Shown in pieces: positions 1 through 12,664 of a stretch of DNA of 64,000 bases. The position numbers were made by a program, and so were the translations under genes. Source of the DNA: Elysia crispata (taxonomy: Eukaryota; Mollusca; Gastropoda; Plakobranchidae). Within the stretch, counting starts at the first letter, position 1, and each line of letters begins with the position of its first letter. Under the pieces are notes generated by a model, which saw only the letters and a list, made by a program, of their open reading frames with translations, searched no databases and had not been told where the DNA came from. The DNA lies in contig JAWDGP010002684.1 of assembly GCA_033675545.1 (NCBI GenBank), forward strand, positions 391,001-455,000. Direction: 5' to 3'.

Positions 1-2640
1 TTGAGTCACTAATTTTCGTTCATAAGAAACTCCTTATAATTGGAGATGGCATAATGAAAATAGCCAAGCATTTCCAACTGGGCCTAGAGGAATTATAGGC
101 AGGATTGGAATAGAGGTGAACTGATACCCAAGTCTCTTCAATTTCATATTCATTAGTTTTCCCTCTGCCATCTTTGAGACACTTATTTTTTATGAAAAAT
201 TTAGAGACTGCAGAAATCATTTTGGATAACATTTAACTAGAAGCGTAGTTAAAGGAAAAATATAAGTTGAGGATTTTTTATTATTATTATTTTTTTTGCT
301 TTCACAGTGAAAACCTCAAAAACCAAAGTATAATTATTAGAATTTCTCATAAACCGAATTTTGCCAGAGGATAGGTTATTTCTTTCTCTTTGACTTTGTT
401 AGGATCTGACTTATATTTAGAAGTCGTAATTCGAAGTTGATACCACCCCATAAGCAATTACAAAAGCACTATATGTGTGTCTCTCAAGCAACAAGCAATG
501 TAAGTCACTGCCCTAGGAGTAGAAGGGAGCTGAAATGCTAGTACATGTAGTACCACTGATACTGGCAGCAATGTGGAACAGGGCAAAGGGAGAGTCGCTC
601 AATGCAGGCATAGAACACACTCATTCAATGAGTCATAGGTTCAGTTATAAAAGCATCTTTTTTGTCAATCAAATCCGCTTAATTTGAAGTTTTCGTTTAT
701 TCCCATACAAATTACAATTTGAATCATGAGGTTTCCACTGTACTTAAAATATCTCTTCCTTCCCTCAACCATATCCATCTCAAACAACAACCACCTGACA
801 GTAGTTAAAGTTCCACAGTCATAAGAAATATGGGCCTGTTGTTTTGTAATTTTATTGTAACTTAACTGTGCGTGAAAGATTTAAGCCATGGAAAAAGACA
901 GATTTAACTTTTGCTGCATGTCATTAAACTCAAAATATAAAGTTTTAACAATTAAACAAATACAATTACAAGTATACTTAGTGTTTAGGCATCCAGGCCA
1001 ATTAAGGTATAAGGTTTCATCCCTCCTATAATATGTTTTGAACTAAAGCCTATTAAAGATATATTTGTTCTTTGAAAGTCAGTTTCTATTTATAAGCAAG
1101 AAGACTAAAACTATAATTCAATCTCTGATGTGTATCCTGAAACAGTGTAAGGGCAGACAACTCCCTTTTGTCTGTTACCTACATTAACAATCACACTTAT
1201 GGCTCATACCTGGTTCAGCGTGACTACCGCAGCGAGTTTTGTCACACAAGCTGTGATATTTGTTTATTTTGTACATAGATTCATGTCAACACCTAAATAT
1301 TGCCATAAAAAGTGTGTCCATTCTTTGAAATTAATACCATACACCTTTGAAATCAAAATATTAATCTTGATTCTCATTTAAAAATAAGACACTTATCCTA
1401 TAAAAAAAAAGTCACAAGAGTTGGAAATTGTAATGATTCAAGTGAAAACTGACCATGATGATACCTTACAGTTACAGAGAACAAGTAAACTGCAAAATAA
1501 ACCGATGAAATTAATAAAGTTTGGAAACTGAGTCAGTGAGGGTCTCTGAACAATTTTTCAAACCATGAAAAAAATACAGCAGTCTCAGTCTAGTTCTAAA
1601 CAAAAGTTTCTCTCATTTATCTTGGTCAAATCCAGGCTCCTAGATTGGTTTATCAGTAGAACATAACTATAGCGGCACCTGCTGCAGTGGTACCAGCCCT
1701 ACCGCGGGACCGTACTACTATTAGCATCCTGCTTTTTATTACTATGTTCACTCCATTACCAGAGCTTGGGTTTAGCGGGATACAACAGGAGAGAATGTGT
1801 GAGCTCTACAGGTACTTGTGAGAAGAGGATTCAGCGGGAGGGACAGAGAAAGTTTCAACTGTACCACTATCAGGGGGAAGAGGGTTGAGGGGTCATGGGG
1901 GAGTGTACACAGGTTCCAAACTGGCAGTCAATTGTGCCACATGGTGTCATTGGCCAGTCCAGTGATGATGGAGGTGGGGCGGCAGAGAGATGGAGAGACA
2001 TGTTACAACAGCTAGGTTAGACAGCCCACGATTCCCCAACGCCCTTCCCCCAGGTAGGCCTACCGATAATGGTCGCTTAATCTTCCGCTATAATAAAGTT
2101 CTGGCCTCTCCTCGTTCCATTATTCAATACTGTACATGTGCTGTCTTATGCTTAGACCAAAAAGTACCGTTAACAGAAGAGGAGAGCACTAAACTTGTAT
2201 TGAAATAGGATGAGTTGATTTTCATTTGTGTTGATCTAATTTAATTCATGGAACCCAAACCAGCCCCTCTATCCTTCTATTAACAAAAAAAAAGGATGGT
2301 GCTGACTGTGCATATCTTTTGCTTGTCTAAAAAATCAAACGGTCGTGTTGATATCAATTTTCACTAGCCGCATATCACCAATCTTTCACAGCAACATGTG
2401 ATGCTTAAGCCTAACAACAAAACAAACGTGACCGTAATACCCTTTATACATTGGGAAGAGACATGATAGCTTCAGTACCAATAACTGAGGGGTTGCTCTG
2501 AAGAGGCCAATGTATCATTGGTCTAAGTACCGGTATGTTAGAAAAATTTTAGACCCACCCACTTGATTATTCATACCTAACGTAATCTCTCCCTTTTCAC
2601 ATTACTGAGATTCTAAGCCTACATAGGCAGTGGACAGATT
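1..2640. other. Intergenic DNA, no gene recognised
   Basis: AT-rich sequence with only short random reading frames on both strands. It contains one copy of a dispersed repeat (about 300-530, listed separately). The segment about 1660-2060 is richer in G and C than its surroundings, but I could not match it to a gene or repeat family. Confidence 0.5.
300..530 (+). repeat. Dispersed repeat family 1, copy A
   Basis: The segment starts just after an ATT-rich stretch with a phrase reading aaacctcaaaaaccaaagt, continues through an aattcgaag phrase and a ccacccca phrase, and ends near a ctcaagcaa phrase. The same phrases occur in the same order and orientation at about 12700-13050, also after an (ATT)n tract. 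It is a diverged repeat of unknown class with no coding capacity seen. Confidence 0.6.
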
Positions 2641-2759
2641 GTCCAATGGCCTTGGTGGTGCTGGTCAGTGACTGGAGCCAGGCACTACGAACATAGGCAT
2701 CGCTCACAGTCAACGGCCAATGCACGCACACATCCGCTGAGCCAATGGTAGCAGCCAAT
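2478..2759. promoter_or_regulatory. Cluster of CCAAT boxes
   Basis: CCAAT occurs at 2478, 2507, 2643, 2717, 2742 and 2755 on the plus strand, and ATTGG at 2517. Four of the boxes lie in 117 bp. NF-Y binds CCAAT pentamers in many animal promoters, so this could be a promoter, but no convincing first exon follows on either strand. Confidence 0.25.
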
Positions 2760-2854
2760 GCGAAATCTAGACTTCTGACACAACAAAAGCACAAACTGTA
2801 CCCTGTACGCACACTTTCATCGATGATTGGAGAAAGGCAAAGCCTTGAGTTGAG

Positions 2855-3226
2855 TTATCTGCAGAAGGGATACTGGAAAGGGAGTGGGCATGCTGCCGCA
2901 CAGCATGCAATACTCATGTGTTTGTCGAACATTACTTTAACCTCTGGTAAACATAGACAAACACCAGATGTCATTAAAAAAATGAAGAGCATAAAAACAT
3001 TGAACCAAAGTTCTTGAGACTCATCAGCTATGTCACTTCTGTTGCAGACCTGCCACTCTTCAGGAACAGAAAATCTGAATGATTCTGTCAAAAAAATCTG
3101 AATGATAGCTTCATTTTGCCTTTTACATCTTTGCAGCAGACATTGGTCATTGAGGAATGCATTCATTAGTATAGCTGTGTCTAAAATCTGATAAAAAAAA
3201 GGTTTCTTAGCTTGTAATTCTTCCAT
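2855..3226 (-). pseudogene. Open frame resembling an invertebrate transposon-associated protein fragment
   Basis: A 123-codon frame opens with ATG at 3226 and a Met-Glu-Glu-Leu-Gln start followed by Pro-Phe-Phe-Tyr. From memory, this resembles a stretch found in large uncharacterised, probably transposon-derived invertebrate proteins. The second half (hydrophobic, Cys-rich) does not look conserved. No matching flanking exons were found. It could be a chance open frame; the assignment is weak. Confidence 0.18.
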
Positions 3227-3229
3227 GGT

Positions 3230-5733
3230 GAATGTGAAAAGTTCAAACTAAACCATACCTCTTTCAGTTTAAATCAAGTACTTTATGCTATATAATACTT
3301 TTAAGAGGCTCAAATTAGATGGCATTTGCATTATGCAGCATTTAATTAATTCAAAAAGAGCAGAGATGCCAACCCAGTTAGTGTTCAACATGACTTCAAA
3401 AGATTTGTATTTACATGAACAGGAGTACCCTTTACCGAAAGGTTAAAAATATAAAGAATGACAGATCTGATTCTAGATATTTTGTACATGGTTATTGGCC
3501 TTGGACCATATTGATGATCTTACGAATTTTGTTAGATCCAAGTGTTGAAAACTGAACTAAATATTTCATGAGGAACAAATTGATAACTTGCTGGAAATTT
3601 ATACTATTTTACTTTAAGTAAGTAATCTAAAGGGGGCAATCCATTCTATTGTTCACTCCCTTCACTGAGAAACAGGTCAATTTAACAGCAAAAATTACGT
3701 TGTGACGGTGAGACTCGTTTAGCGTGATTTAGATGTGATCGAGATCTAGATTAGATAAAATTATCAAAACCTCACATTTTGTGCAGATTGAAAAGCTTGC
3801 ATCGGAATAATGACTCCAAACGAGAAATCTTATTAGAAGATCTAAATCTAGATTTAGATGATCTAGATCTGGTTTAAAGTTACTCTTTACATTTCACAGA
3901 CCTATAATTAATATTATAGTTTCGTGTCATGTCATCTTGATTTCCTCTACGTCTATTTAGATTTAGTATTTCTCAATCGATCCTGATAACTGACAAGATC
4001 TAGATGAAAAAAGAGACTTTCTGCGGTAGACATTACTATAAATAACGGCGTGTTGGGATGTGAAGATGGAGAGATGGTAAAATGCAGACAAATAAGCCAT
4101 AAGTTAACTCCGCAGAATCAATAATATGGATGGTTACAACTAAGATTTTAGTACCAATTTCCATACTGCATTTGATAATATAATAAAAAAAAAACAATAT
4201 CGATATTAGAATAACTATATCGTCCGCATTTATTGTTTTGCACAGGCTGTCTGTCACAGTCTGTCGATCTTGTAGACAAAAAAATTGAATTTTTTTAAAT
4301 CTTGAGAACGAAAATTAAGTTCGGAAAAAATCGGAATGAATGGCAGGTCTGCTATTGGTATGCAAGGGAGGTAATCAATTATGTTGGGGTTTTTTTGTGA
4401 TTCCCCTTTGCATTTCTACAGCGGGATGTTTTTCATGGAACAAAAATTCCTGCTACAGTCATGTTCCATTGTATTTCTATTAGCCCTAGTAATTAGTATG
4501 GGAAAAAAAACCTGCTATATTCCCATCAATCATCATGCTCACCACTTTCTGACAACTGCGACATCTTCAAATCAACACAATCCAGACCCCCTGACTCGTA
4601 TACATGCACTATTTGGTTTCATTTAACAGTTGAAATTATCCTACTTTGTTTGTGTATGGCACAAATTTATTTTTTGTTTTAAAAACTTCAAAAGAACTCT
4701 AAACACCATCGTTGAAAAACTAAGGAACAATTTGTTACTTTGTAATCATAAGAGAATTCAGTGCTGAATGAAGCGCTTAGTGACAAGTTCAAAGTTCGCT
4801 TCCAAAATGATAGCAAGTGCCGCTCAAGCAATATGATCAGGTGTTACTAATGCAGACTGACCAGAAAACAATCAATGTTAGAAGAAAAGACAAGCAAGGT
4901 TGTGATTTGATTTTTTTTTAACCCCATTAAGATTATGCATAGGCTTACATTATGACAACATAAAGTCTGTTACTTTGCCCAAGTTTCCTTCTGTAAAGTT
5001 GTTTGCCCAAACTTCTGAATACTCTTTAACCAGACTGTTTAACTGACTACCTCTTATTCCACCTTGAGAGACAATATCTGTTCATTGTAGATTTCTGGTA
5101 CTTTTCACTCTTCAGTGAAACTGCATTGATTCACAGGGTGTTGGATCATAACAACCATATTCCAAAACCTGCTGACATGGAAAGCTACAACTCTGAGTCT
5201 GCAGATTAGAGAAAAGTCCAGATTACACTATCTCTAAATAGTATGCTTGTCACGCTGATGCTAAGTTCTCATTGGCACTGAAGTATATATAATTATTTGC
5301 TTTTCTTATAATTTCTTCCTTTAGTCCCATGTAGGTATCTTACGTCCATCTACAAAAGACATATTTTAAAAATTGCTGAATCCAACCAGAAATTTTGAAG
5401 ATGAAATAAAAAGTAATAAAATGTTAGGTAGGGAAATCATGGTTTAAGGCGCCATACCTTAATTTTAGACTGAGACCGCTAAAAAATATAAAGACATGTA
5501 TGAATATGTGCATTGTAGTTAAAGATCGTTGTATATGTTGTCACACAGACATTTAAAAAAAATAATATGAAAAAAAAAATATATAAACAAATGCATACAG
5601 CAGAACCAATGAAATTTGTTTTAAGAGAAGCACCATATTAGAAGCAATTACAATTACAATTCACACATATTATTTCCACATTTCATTGATAGAGTGGCAC
5701 AGCAATTGGTGAGTTTTTTTATCATCTGACAAT
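3230..5733. other. No gene recognised; probably includes the USP 3' UTR
   Basis: AT-rich DNA with (A)n and (T)n runs and a cluster of agatct/gatcta hexamers at about 3735-3990. The part just below 5734 should be the 3' UTR of the minus-strand USP gene, but I could not place its polyadenylation site with confidence. No coding exon was recognised. Confidence 0.45.
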
Positions 5734-6843
5734 TTAAACACTATCTGCATTCATCTTCCTGTAAAATAACAAGTAGGCATTTTGTCTTATCTCTTCGGTA
5801 CTGAGCTGATATTCCATATTAACTTCTACCACATCCTGGTCATCCATACGGTACCATTTCTCCCCATCCAAACAATAACTGACATAATGACCATGTGATG
5901 TGCTGTTGCCTCCCAGGTGCAGACACAGTGCGTAGAGCTCATAGATGTATCCGCCTGGATGGGCTGTCAGATCACTGCGACGTGTGACTGTGTCATAGAT
6001 AACATCATGCAGGTTGAAACTGCGTAAGCGTATGCTTACTGATGTGGTCATTTTTGTTGGGATCCTCGCAGACTGGTCGTAGCGGAACCGCATGAGCTGA
6101 ATGATAAGACACTCAGGCAATTGTCTTAAAAGGCATCGACGTTGCAACCGAGAGAGGAAAGCAGGCCTTTGTGTGCTGACTTCACCACCTATTGGCGTAG
6201 AAGTCCTAAAATTATTATTGTCCAAAAACTCCATATTCTCACCGTTTTCCCTTTGCCCTAGGGTTGGAGGTGATGATGGTGGAGGAGATGACATTAGATG
6301 GGGCTGAGAGTTAAGATCAGGGCCAAATTGGGTAGGCAACACAGACTGGTGAATTGGAGATGGCATGTAGGCTCCAGTCAGATGCGACAGATGGGATGGT
6401 TTTCTGGTGACAGGTGTGTTTCCCAGCCCACCGCTGTGGCTTAAGTTCCTTCTCCTGGTAGCCCCAGATAACTGCACCACAGGTTCTCGTTTGGTGTGGC
6501 CTCCTAGAATCCCATTGTCCTGATGTGGCAACTGCTGTGAGATTCCTGCTGGCACATCGGGTAAGTTCTCAATGTTGCAGAAGTTAGTGAAACAGTCCTC
6601 CAGCATGACGAGGCCAGAAGAGAAGCGGGGAGCAGCTATTGGTACAGGCAGAATGTTGAAGGCCTGTAGAGTGACAGATATATGGCCATGCTCAAGACTG
6701 TGGTAAGCTTCTACAAGCTGGCCTGTAAACAAGCCATCAATCACAGTATCATTGGTTTGCTTGTGAGTCAACCACTCCAGATCTGACAGTCGCTGTATGG
6801 CCTCTGCATAAGATTCATTTTCTAAGCCATTGGCAACTGCAAT
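5734..6843 (-). CDS. USP exon 4: finger/palm region, His box and stop
   Basis: The acceptor CCTTAG ends at 6844 and a TAA stop lies at 5734-5736. It encodes residues 459-827. LFTGQLVEAYHSLEHGHIS matches the USP segment that normally carries the first CxxC, but both cysteines are absent here. The second CxxC region is replaced by a Pro/Ser/Asn-rich insert. The domain resumes with LPECLIIQLMRFRYD, a Tyr-rich strand pair, GHYVSYC and WYRMDDQDV, and ends in AYLLFYRK, the usual final strand of the fold. Catalytic His777 and Asp792 are present. Confidence 0.9.
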   Translation of the reverse strand: MAVANGLENESYAEAIQRLSDLEWLTHKQTNDTVIDGLFTGQLVEAYHSLEHGHISVTLQAFNILPVPIAAPRFSSGLVMLEDCFTNFCNIENLPDVPAGISQQLPHQDNGILGGHTKREPVVQLSGATRRRNLSHSGGLGNTPVTRKPSHLSHLTGAYMPSPIHQSVLPTQFGPDLNSQPHLMSSPPPSSPPTLGQRENGENMEFLDNNNFRTSTPIGGEVSTQRPAFLSRLQRRCLLRQLPECLIIQLMRFRYDQSARIPTKMTTSVSIRLRSFNLHDVIYDTVTRRSDLTAHPGGYIYELYALCLHLGGNSTSHGHYVSYCLDGEKWYRMDDQDVVEVNMEYQLSTEEIRQNAYLLFYRKMNADSV

Positions 6844-9800
6844 CTAAGGGGGTGAATAACAAATTGTTTTGATATTGTTGATATTAAAAACCAGCATACT
6901 GAACTTGTTTCTTGCACAGAACCAATATTTCACATTTTTCATAAATATAGTTTAAAATTTTTTTTAATTGAGTCACAGCATACGAATCGCTTTTCTAAGT
7001 TTGCAGATAAAAAACGATATTTCTTTGATTATTAGGAGGTTCTTGGCTTCACTTGTATTCAACTGCCTCTAATCAAAATGTTGCGTGATTCTAGGTAAGA
7101 TTTTAGAGCATATCTTTCAACCAAATAATTTATAGTTTTGTAAAAGAAGACAACTTTTAAAACTAAGAGCAAAGAAAAACGTTTCCATTAGAGTATGTTA
7201 TAATTTGTGCTGAGTTAAAAAATGACTTATTTACTAAGTACAGTACACCTCAAATCCAACAAACTCAGATTCAAAGAATAGTTCGCATTCAACTAACAGA
7301 GAAAAATCCCATTTTTTGTCTTTCTCTTAAAATTAAATTAAACAAACTAATCTCAGGTTCAATGAACCACAAGTGTTGGCAAACCCAGTTAGAATGCTTT
7401 TCTACTTAGAAATAAAGTTGAAATACTTTCAAAGCGTCGGCTGTCTGTTGCCAAGAAATATTTGCACTCTATAAGTGTAGGGCACCCAGTGTATAGGCTA
7501 CATTATGCCATCTAATCCTAATTACTAGAGGTAGGGTAGAGCAAAGTATTGACATGTACGAGGAATATAATGAAAAGAGAGGAGGTGGCACCTGAGTGCA
7601 TGGGGAGAACATGATGCAGGATCAAAGATTTAAAGCGCCAGTTGTAACTTAGGAAGTGGGTCGGAAGGGTTAATTAAGTGTCACTTTGTAGACACATAGT
7701 TTGTTGATAAAGGGATATAATTATGTGGTAATTTGACTTTGATTGGTTATTTCCCCTGTGGTCACTGGTGCCTTTTGTCATGTTTCCAACGAATCTTGCA
7801 TTCAACAAACTGGTAAAAATAGCCTAAGAACTAGTTCGTTCAGTTCGAGGTGTACCAAATAATTTTGAATGAGCAATGCACTTCAAGATAATTTTACAAA
7901 CTATTCCAAGACTGACTGTGAACATTTAAATAATAAACAAACCTCTCTCCTGCACTGGTCTTTCAAGTCTTGAATACGATTAGAGTTAAGATCTCCATAA
8001 ATGAGTTTCAGGTTTGCCAAGCGGGGACTGGAGAATCTCTCGTCGCTAGTCATAGTTGAGGCATCTGTCAGGAGAAAATTGAAGCATGCAACCAGTGTTC
8101 TTATTAGTTTCTCCCTCAACACAGTCACAAAGTTTAAAAGCAGAAGTGTTTGTGGAACTTTGAAAAATTAAAAACAGCACTTAAAAGATAAAATACAATA
8201 GAATTTTCATAAAATTAAAACAAAAATCAAAAAGAAAAACTAATTAATATGAATACATTATAAATATAATATACAAAATCATTTCATTTTTACCCTTGTA
8301 AATGGAAGTGATACTACTCATTCTGTTTGAAATTAAAAAAAAAAAAAAACAACAAACAAACAAAAAAAAAAACCAACTGCAGACTACCGCTCTTTCATCG
8401 AGAATAGTGGTATGTGTGTTGAAGGACATCTCAAGTGAGGTCTTCCAGGACTACTGATTCCACTTTTGCACAGCTAGAAGGTAAGCTCCTCAGAGGTCAC
8501 AATGACAAAGTACAGGCTCTTAAACTTTACCACATATACAGCAATATAACAAGTTGCATGATCCATTCACGGCCTTAACCTAAAAATTATTTTTATTAAT
8601 ACTAACAAGAGCCTCATCACCTCATGCTGCTGCACTACCTTGATAAATCATATATATATATATATATATTTCACAGTTATGCACAAAATAAGAAGTTGCA
8701 GTGTAGGTGCCCTAAGAGTATAATTTTCCATTCAATACCAGCATCACCTGTTCATAAAGTTATAAATTACATTTTTTTTTTCTGTTATTGCGTATTTAAA
8801 AATTTGTTGCCAACTTATGTTTACAACATACATACATGAATATACATCTATAGTGCACACCTGATTAATCGACCTACGAGGGACCAAAAGAACTTCATTC
8901 CATTAAGAGAAAGTTGAGTTGTGAGACATTAAAATTTATAAATTTTGAAATCTATGTAATTACATTTTAAGTCTGCTTCTAGCTCTACACTAAATGGGCG
9001 TAAAGAGGACTTAGTGTAGCCACACAGAGTCCATCCCCCACCTCATCTCTCCCTAATCCAAACGCTGTGTGAGTAAGACTGTGCAGTGCTAGCATTGGGC
9101 TTGATGCTCGAGGCGCCAGCCCCTCCCTCTCTCTCCTTCCTGCACACACACACACACACACGCAAGGTGCTTCCCTGCCAATCCAACAGCCTTCCATTTT
9201 CTTCTCAAACAAACTTCTGTCTTGAGTTGCACTGCTCCACACACTACAGATCTTTAGATCGAACTCATTAGGCTAGGCTAAAAATTAAATAGCATTTAGG
9301 ATGAATTTGATACCAGAATATAGTGGAAGTTCCATCGAATTAGGAGAAATTAGCTTACCAAAATACTGATTTGTGGGGAAAAGTATAAGGATAATTAAAG
9401 GAATTTATTTGGGACTTTTTTGTTTCGTCGAATTAAGTGAAGGGCATTGTAATATATATACGGGTCAATCTTGAAAGGAGCTCAGTTTTAATCTGTGTTA
9501 ACTGCTTGATCAGTTTGTTTTTTTTCAGGGAAGGGGGGATTTTTACTAAGACTAGAGGAAGAGTATGCGTCAATCTAAATACGAAGCAGTATTTATTGCA
9601 AGAATTTTAGATATTTTATTTAGAAGGTATAAAAATCTCAAGGTGAAATATAATATAGTACTTTTCAATTAAAATGAGTTATTTGGGTTTATGTTACATA
9701 ATTGGCATGAATTGCATTCTCAAAAGGATGCAATATTCCTGATAATCATAATTGTTGGTATAACTGGCTTAGAAAAAAACTTTTAGGAAATAATCACCCA

Positions 9801-12594
9801 ATCATCTTCACCAGTCAGTTATAGTTGTTGACTCTGACAAAGAATGATTAAAAATTACAATGATCATGATGCATGTATTTATTACAATGTAAAAACACCC
9901 ACCACATTCAAGCGCCTGTCTGTTCTTGTTGAGAATACTGTGCACTGTGGAAAGCAGCCACATGAGAAACTCTGCAACATCTTGCTGCCGCATAGGTTCC
10001 CCAGGCTGGGTGACAAGGCTCGCATTCAGCACAGATGCAGCTTTCCTGAACCTAGTAGCGTTGAATACTTTGTAGTCTGAGGATGATGGATCGATTGTCA
10101 ATATGTCCAAAACTTCAGCTAGAGATGAGAGAAGTTCAGATTCTGCCACTGTACATTCAAGTTCTTTTGCTGCATCGGCTGTAAGACATTCTACAAGGAA
10201 AGGCCCTCTGGCTAGACACTGAAGTATGGAATTTATAAAACACATATTCTGGCCATTATTGACAAGACCAACAGGTTTAAGAGTTGAGGGTCCAAATCCG
10301 ATAACATTCATAAATTTTGATTTTATTGATGACGATGATGGAAGAGGTCTAGCAAAGAGACCTCCTGAAAACTCAGGACGAAGTGGTCGCCTCTGTAAGT
10401 TTGACAATAATGATTTACGTTCATTTGTATCTAAGCGCGTTTGGGATGAGTTCTCATACTGAACCCTATTTTGAAAGTTGAGCATAGGATTACTTTCACC
10501 CATAGCATTGTAGCTATTATAGACACCAAAAGCATTATTCCAGTTTCTTCCAGCGACAGGGTATACCCCTCTGCCCTGTTTGACTACTTCTCTATATCCA
10601 GGGTTCATTGAATATGAGGGCCTTTCTTGACCTGGCACAACTGTAGCATTAGGTGGGTAATGAAGGCTACCTTGCTTGTTAAAGAATGGGAAATTCCCAA
10701 ATGCTGGGTCCTGGTTATGTGCACCAATGTTGTTGAGCTCAGCAGCTGTGCTGTGGTTGAGACCTGCCATTCCCAATGCTTGTTGTTGTAACTGCTGCTG
10801 TTGCTGCTTTTGTCTTTCAATTTGCTTCATGCTCTCCTCATGCTGCAAGTGATTTTCCCAATGGGCCCTTAGATTGGCAATAAAGCTGGCCACATCAGCA
10901 CGACCACAAACTTGAGTATATAAAAACGTTGTACAGGTCAAGCTCAACAGAATGTAAGGTACACGTTGCAAAAGGTACCAAACGATGGATAAAAGCAGAA
11001 GTCCAAGAGATTCATAAAGCCATATTGTCCGTTTTTCACTCTCGGTCCTGAAAAGTTAAATGAAATAAGTTGATAAAACTAAAAAAATTATGAAATTTTT
11101 AAAACATTTCGTGATAGGTATTTTAAAACACTATACAGAATTATATTGAAATTGGCAGTAGATTGTGGCTGAAGATAGTTTGGAGCAAATCAGATTACAG
11201 GGACTGATAAGAACTGGACACAAACATATTTCGTGAATATCTGAAGACAGTCAATGCAAGCAGCGTAGGCAGGAGCATACTCTCCCCTCCCTCCTCCCCC
11301 ACCCACTGCCACCTTAATTAAAACATAATTTGATTGCAAACAGAGTCATGATTGTGGAACATTATGTTTCTTATTGGTCAAGATTTTTCTTTTTTATGCT
11401 CAGACTAAGAGGTTGAATGATCTCATGTAGCTCATCTACAGCTGTATCCCCAAAATGCTACTACTTTCTGCATTACACTTGCTGAATTGAGGCATCAGAA
11501 AGGTTTGCTCATCTAAGTAAACATTCTAACAAAAATTGTTCTCTTTTTACAATTTAAGTAAATGTAATTAAAACGCCAACAAGAAATCAATTCTTTATAC
11601 TGTTAAAATTTGAAGATTTTACACCATTTGAAGTGACGAAGTAATTATAGTTAATATTACAGTACAGTACCTCTAGTCTAACACTTAAGTACCTGAACAC
11701 TGGCTTTTACTCAAACCTGCAATGAGTTTATTTATTTTTCAATAGATTTTACAAAATCTAGTAAAAAAAATTCTAATCCTATACTTAGGCTAATCTTCAA
11801 AATTTAATCTAATTTTTTTTTTAAAACTAGAGTCTATATTAAGAGTAAGACAGTAAATGCTATGACTTGTTAGGACAAAGAGAAGATGAATATACAGGGA
11901 CATATATTTCTAAACAATTTTAAAATAATCCCCACTCCCTTTTTCAATATTCTAGGTTATATGTCTAGTGTCCTAAAAACACTAAAACAAAGGATGTGAG
12001 TGGTAAAAACTGAAAAATTGAAACTTATGATCAAGTAAAACTGAAAGTTAACATTTGCAAAGAATAAAAGTTGAAACTGTATTTCTTCAAAGACTTAACT
12101 GACTGATACAGTTGAGTCAGTGTTAAATTTTCTAATTTAATTAACGCTATTCCCGTTTACAACTTTTCTGGAAAGTGCATAAAAACCTGCGTATTTTCAC
12201 ACCATTTTACACTGATTATAGGAGGTACATAAAAACAGAAGTCCTTTCACAACGTACACTGTAAGCAACGTTAGTCTTGTGTAAGGGAAGATGCAATGAT
12301 GAATACTTGTATTTTATTTGGTAATTATGTGTTTAAAAAATTATGGCCAGAAATGCTATCCAGGGAATGGATTTTTGCCATTTTAGCTCTAAAATCTAAA
12401 CTCAATCCAGCATTTACTTAGTGAGCAGTAGTAGCCTAAACATTGACAATACATTTGATGATTTGTTTTTATAGGTTTGTTTTTATTTACTTACATTGTA
12501 CAAATTTATTTTCTGGGAGGAGATTGGGGGAAAGGGGGGCATATGTCTTCTACATGTACCATTATTATTATTACTACTACTACTACTATTATTA

Positions 12595-12664
<70 letters not shown>

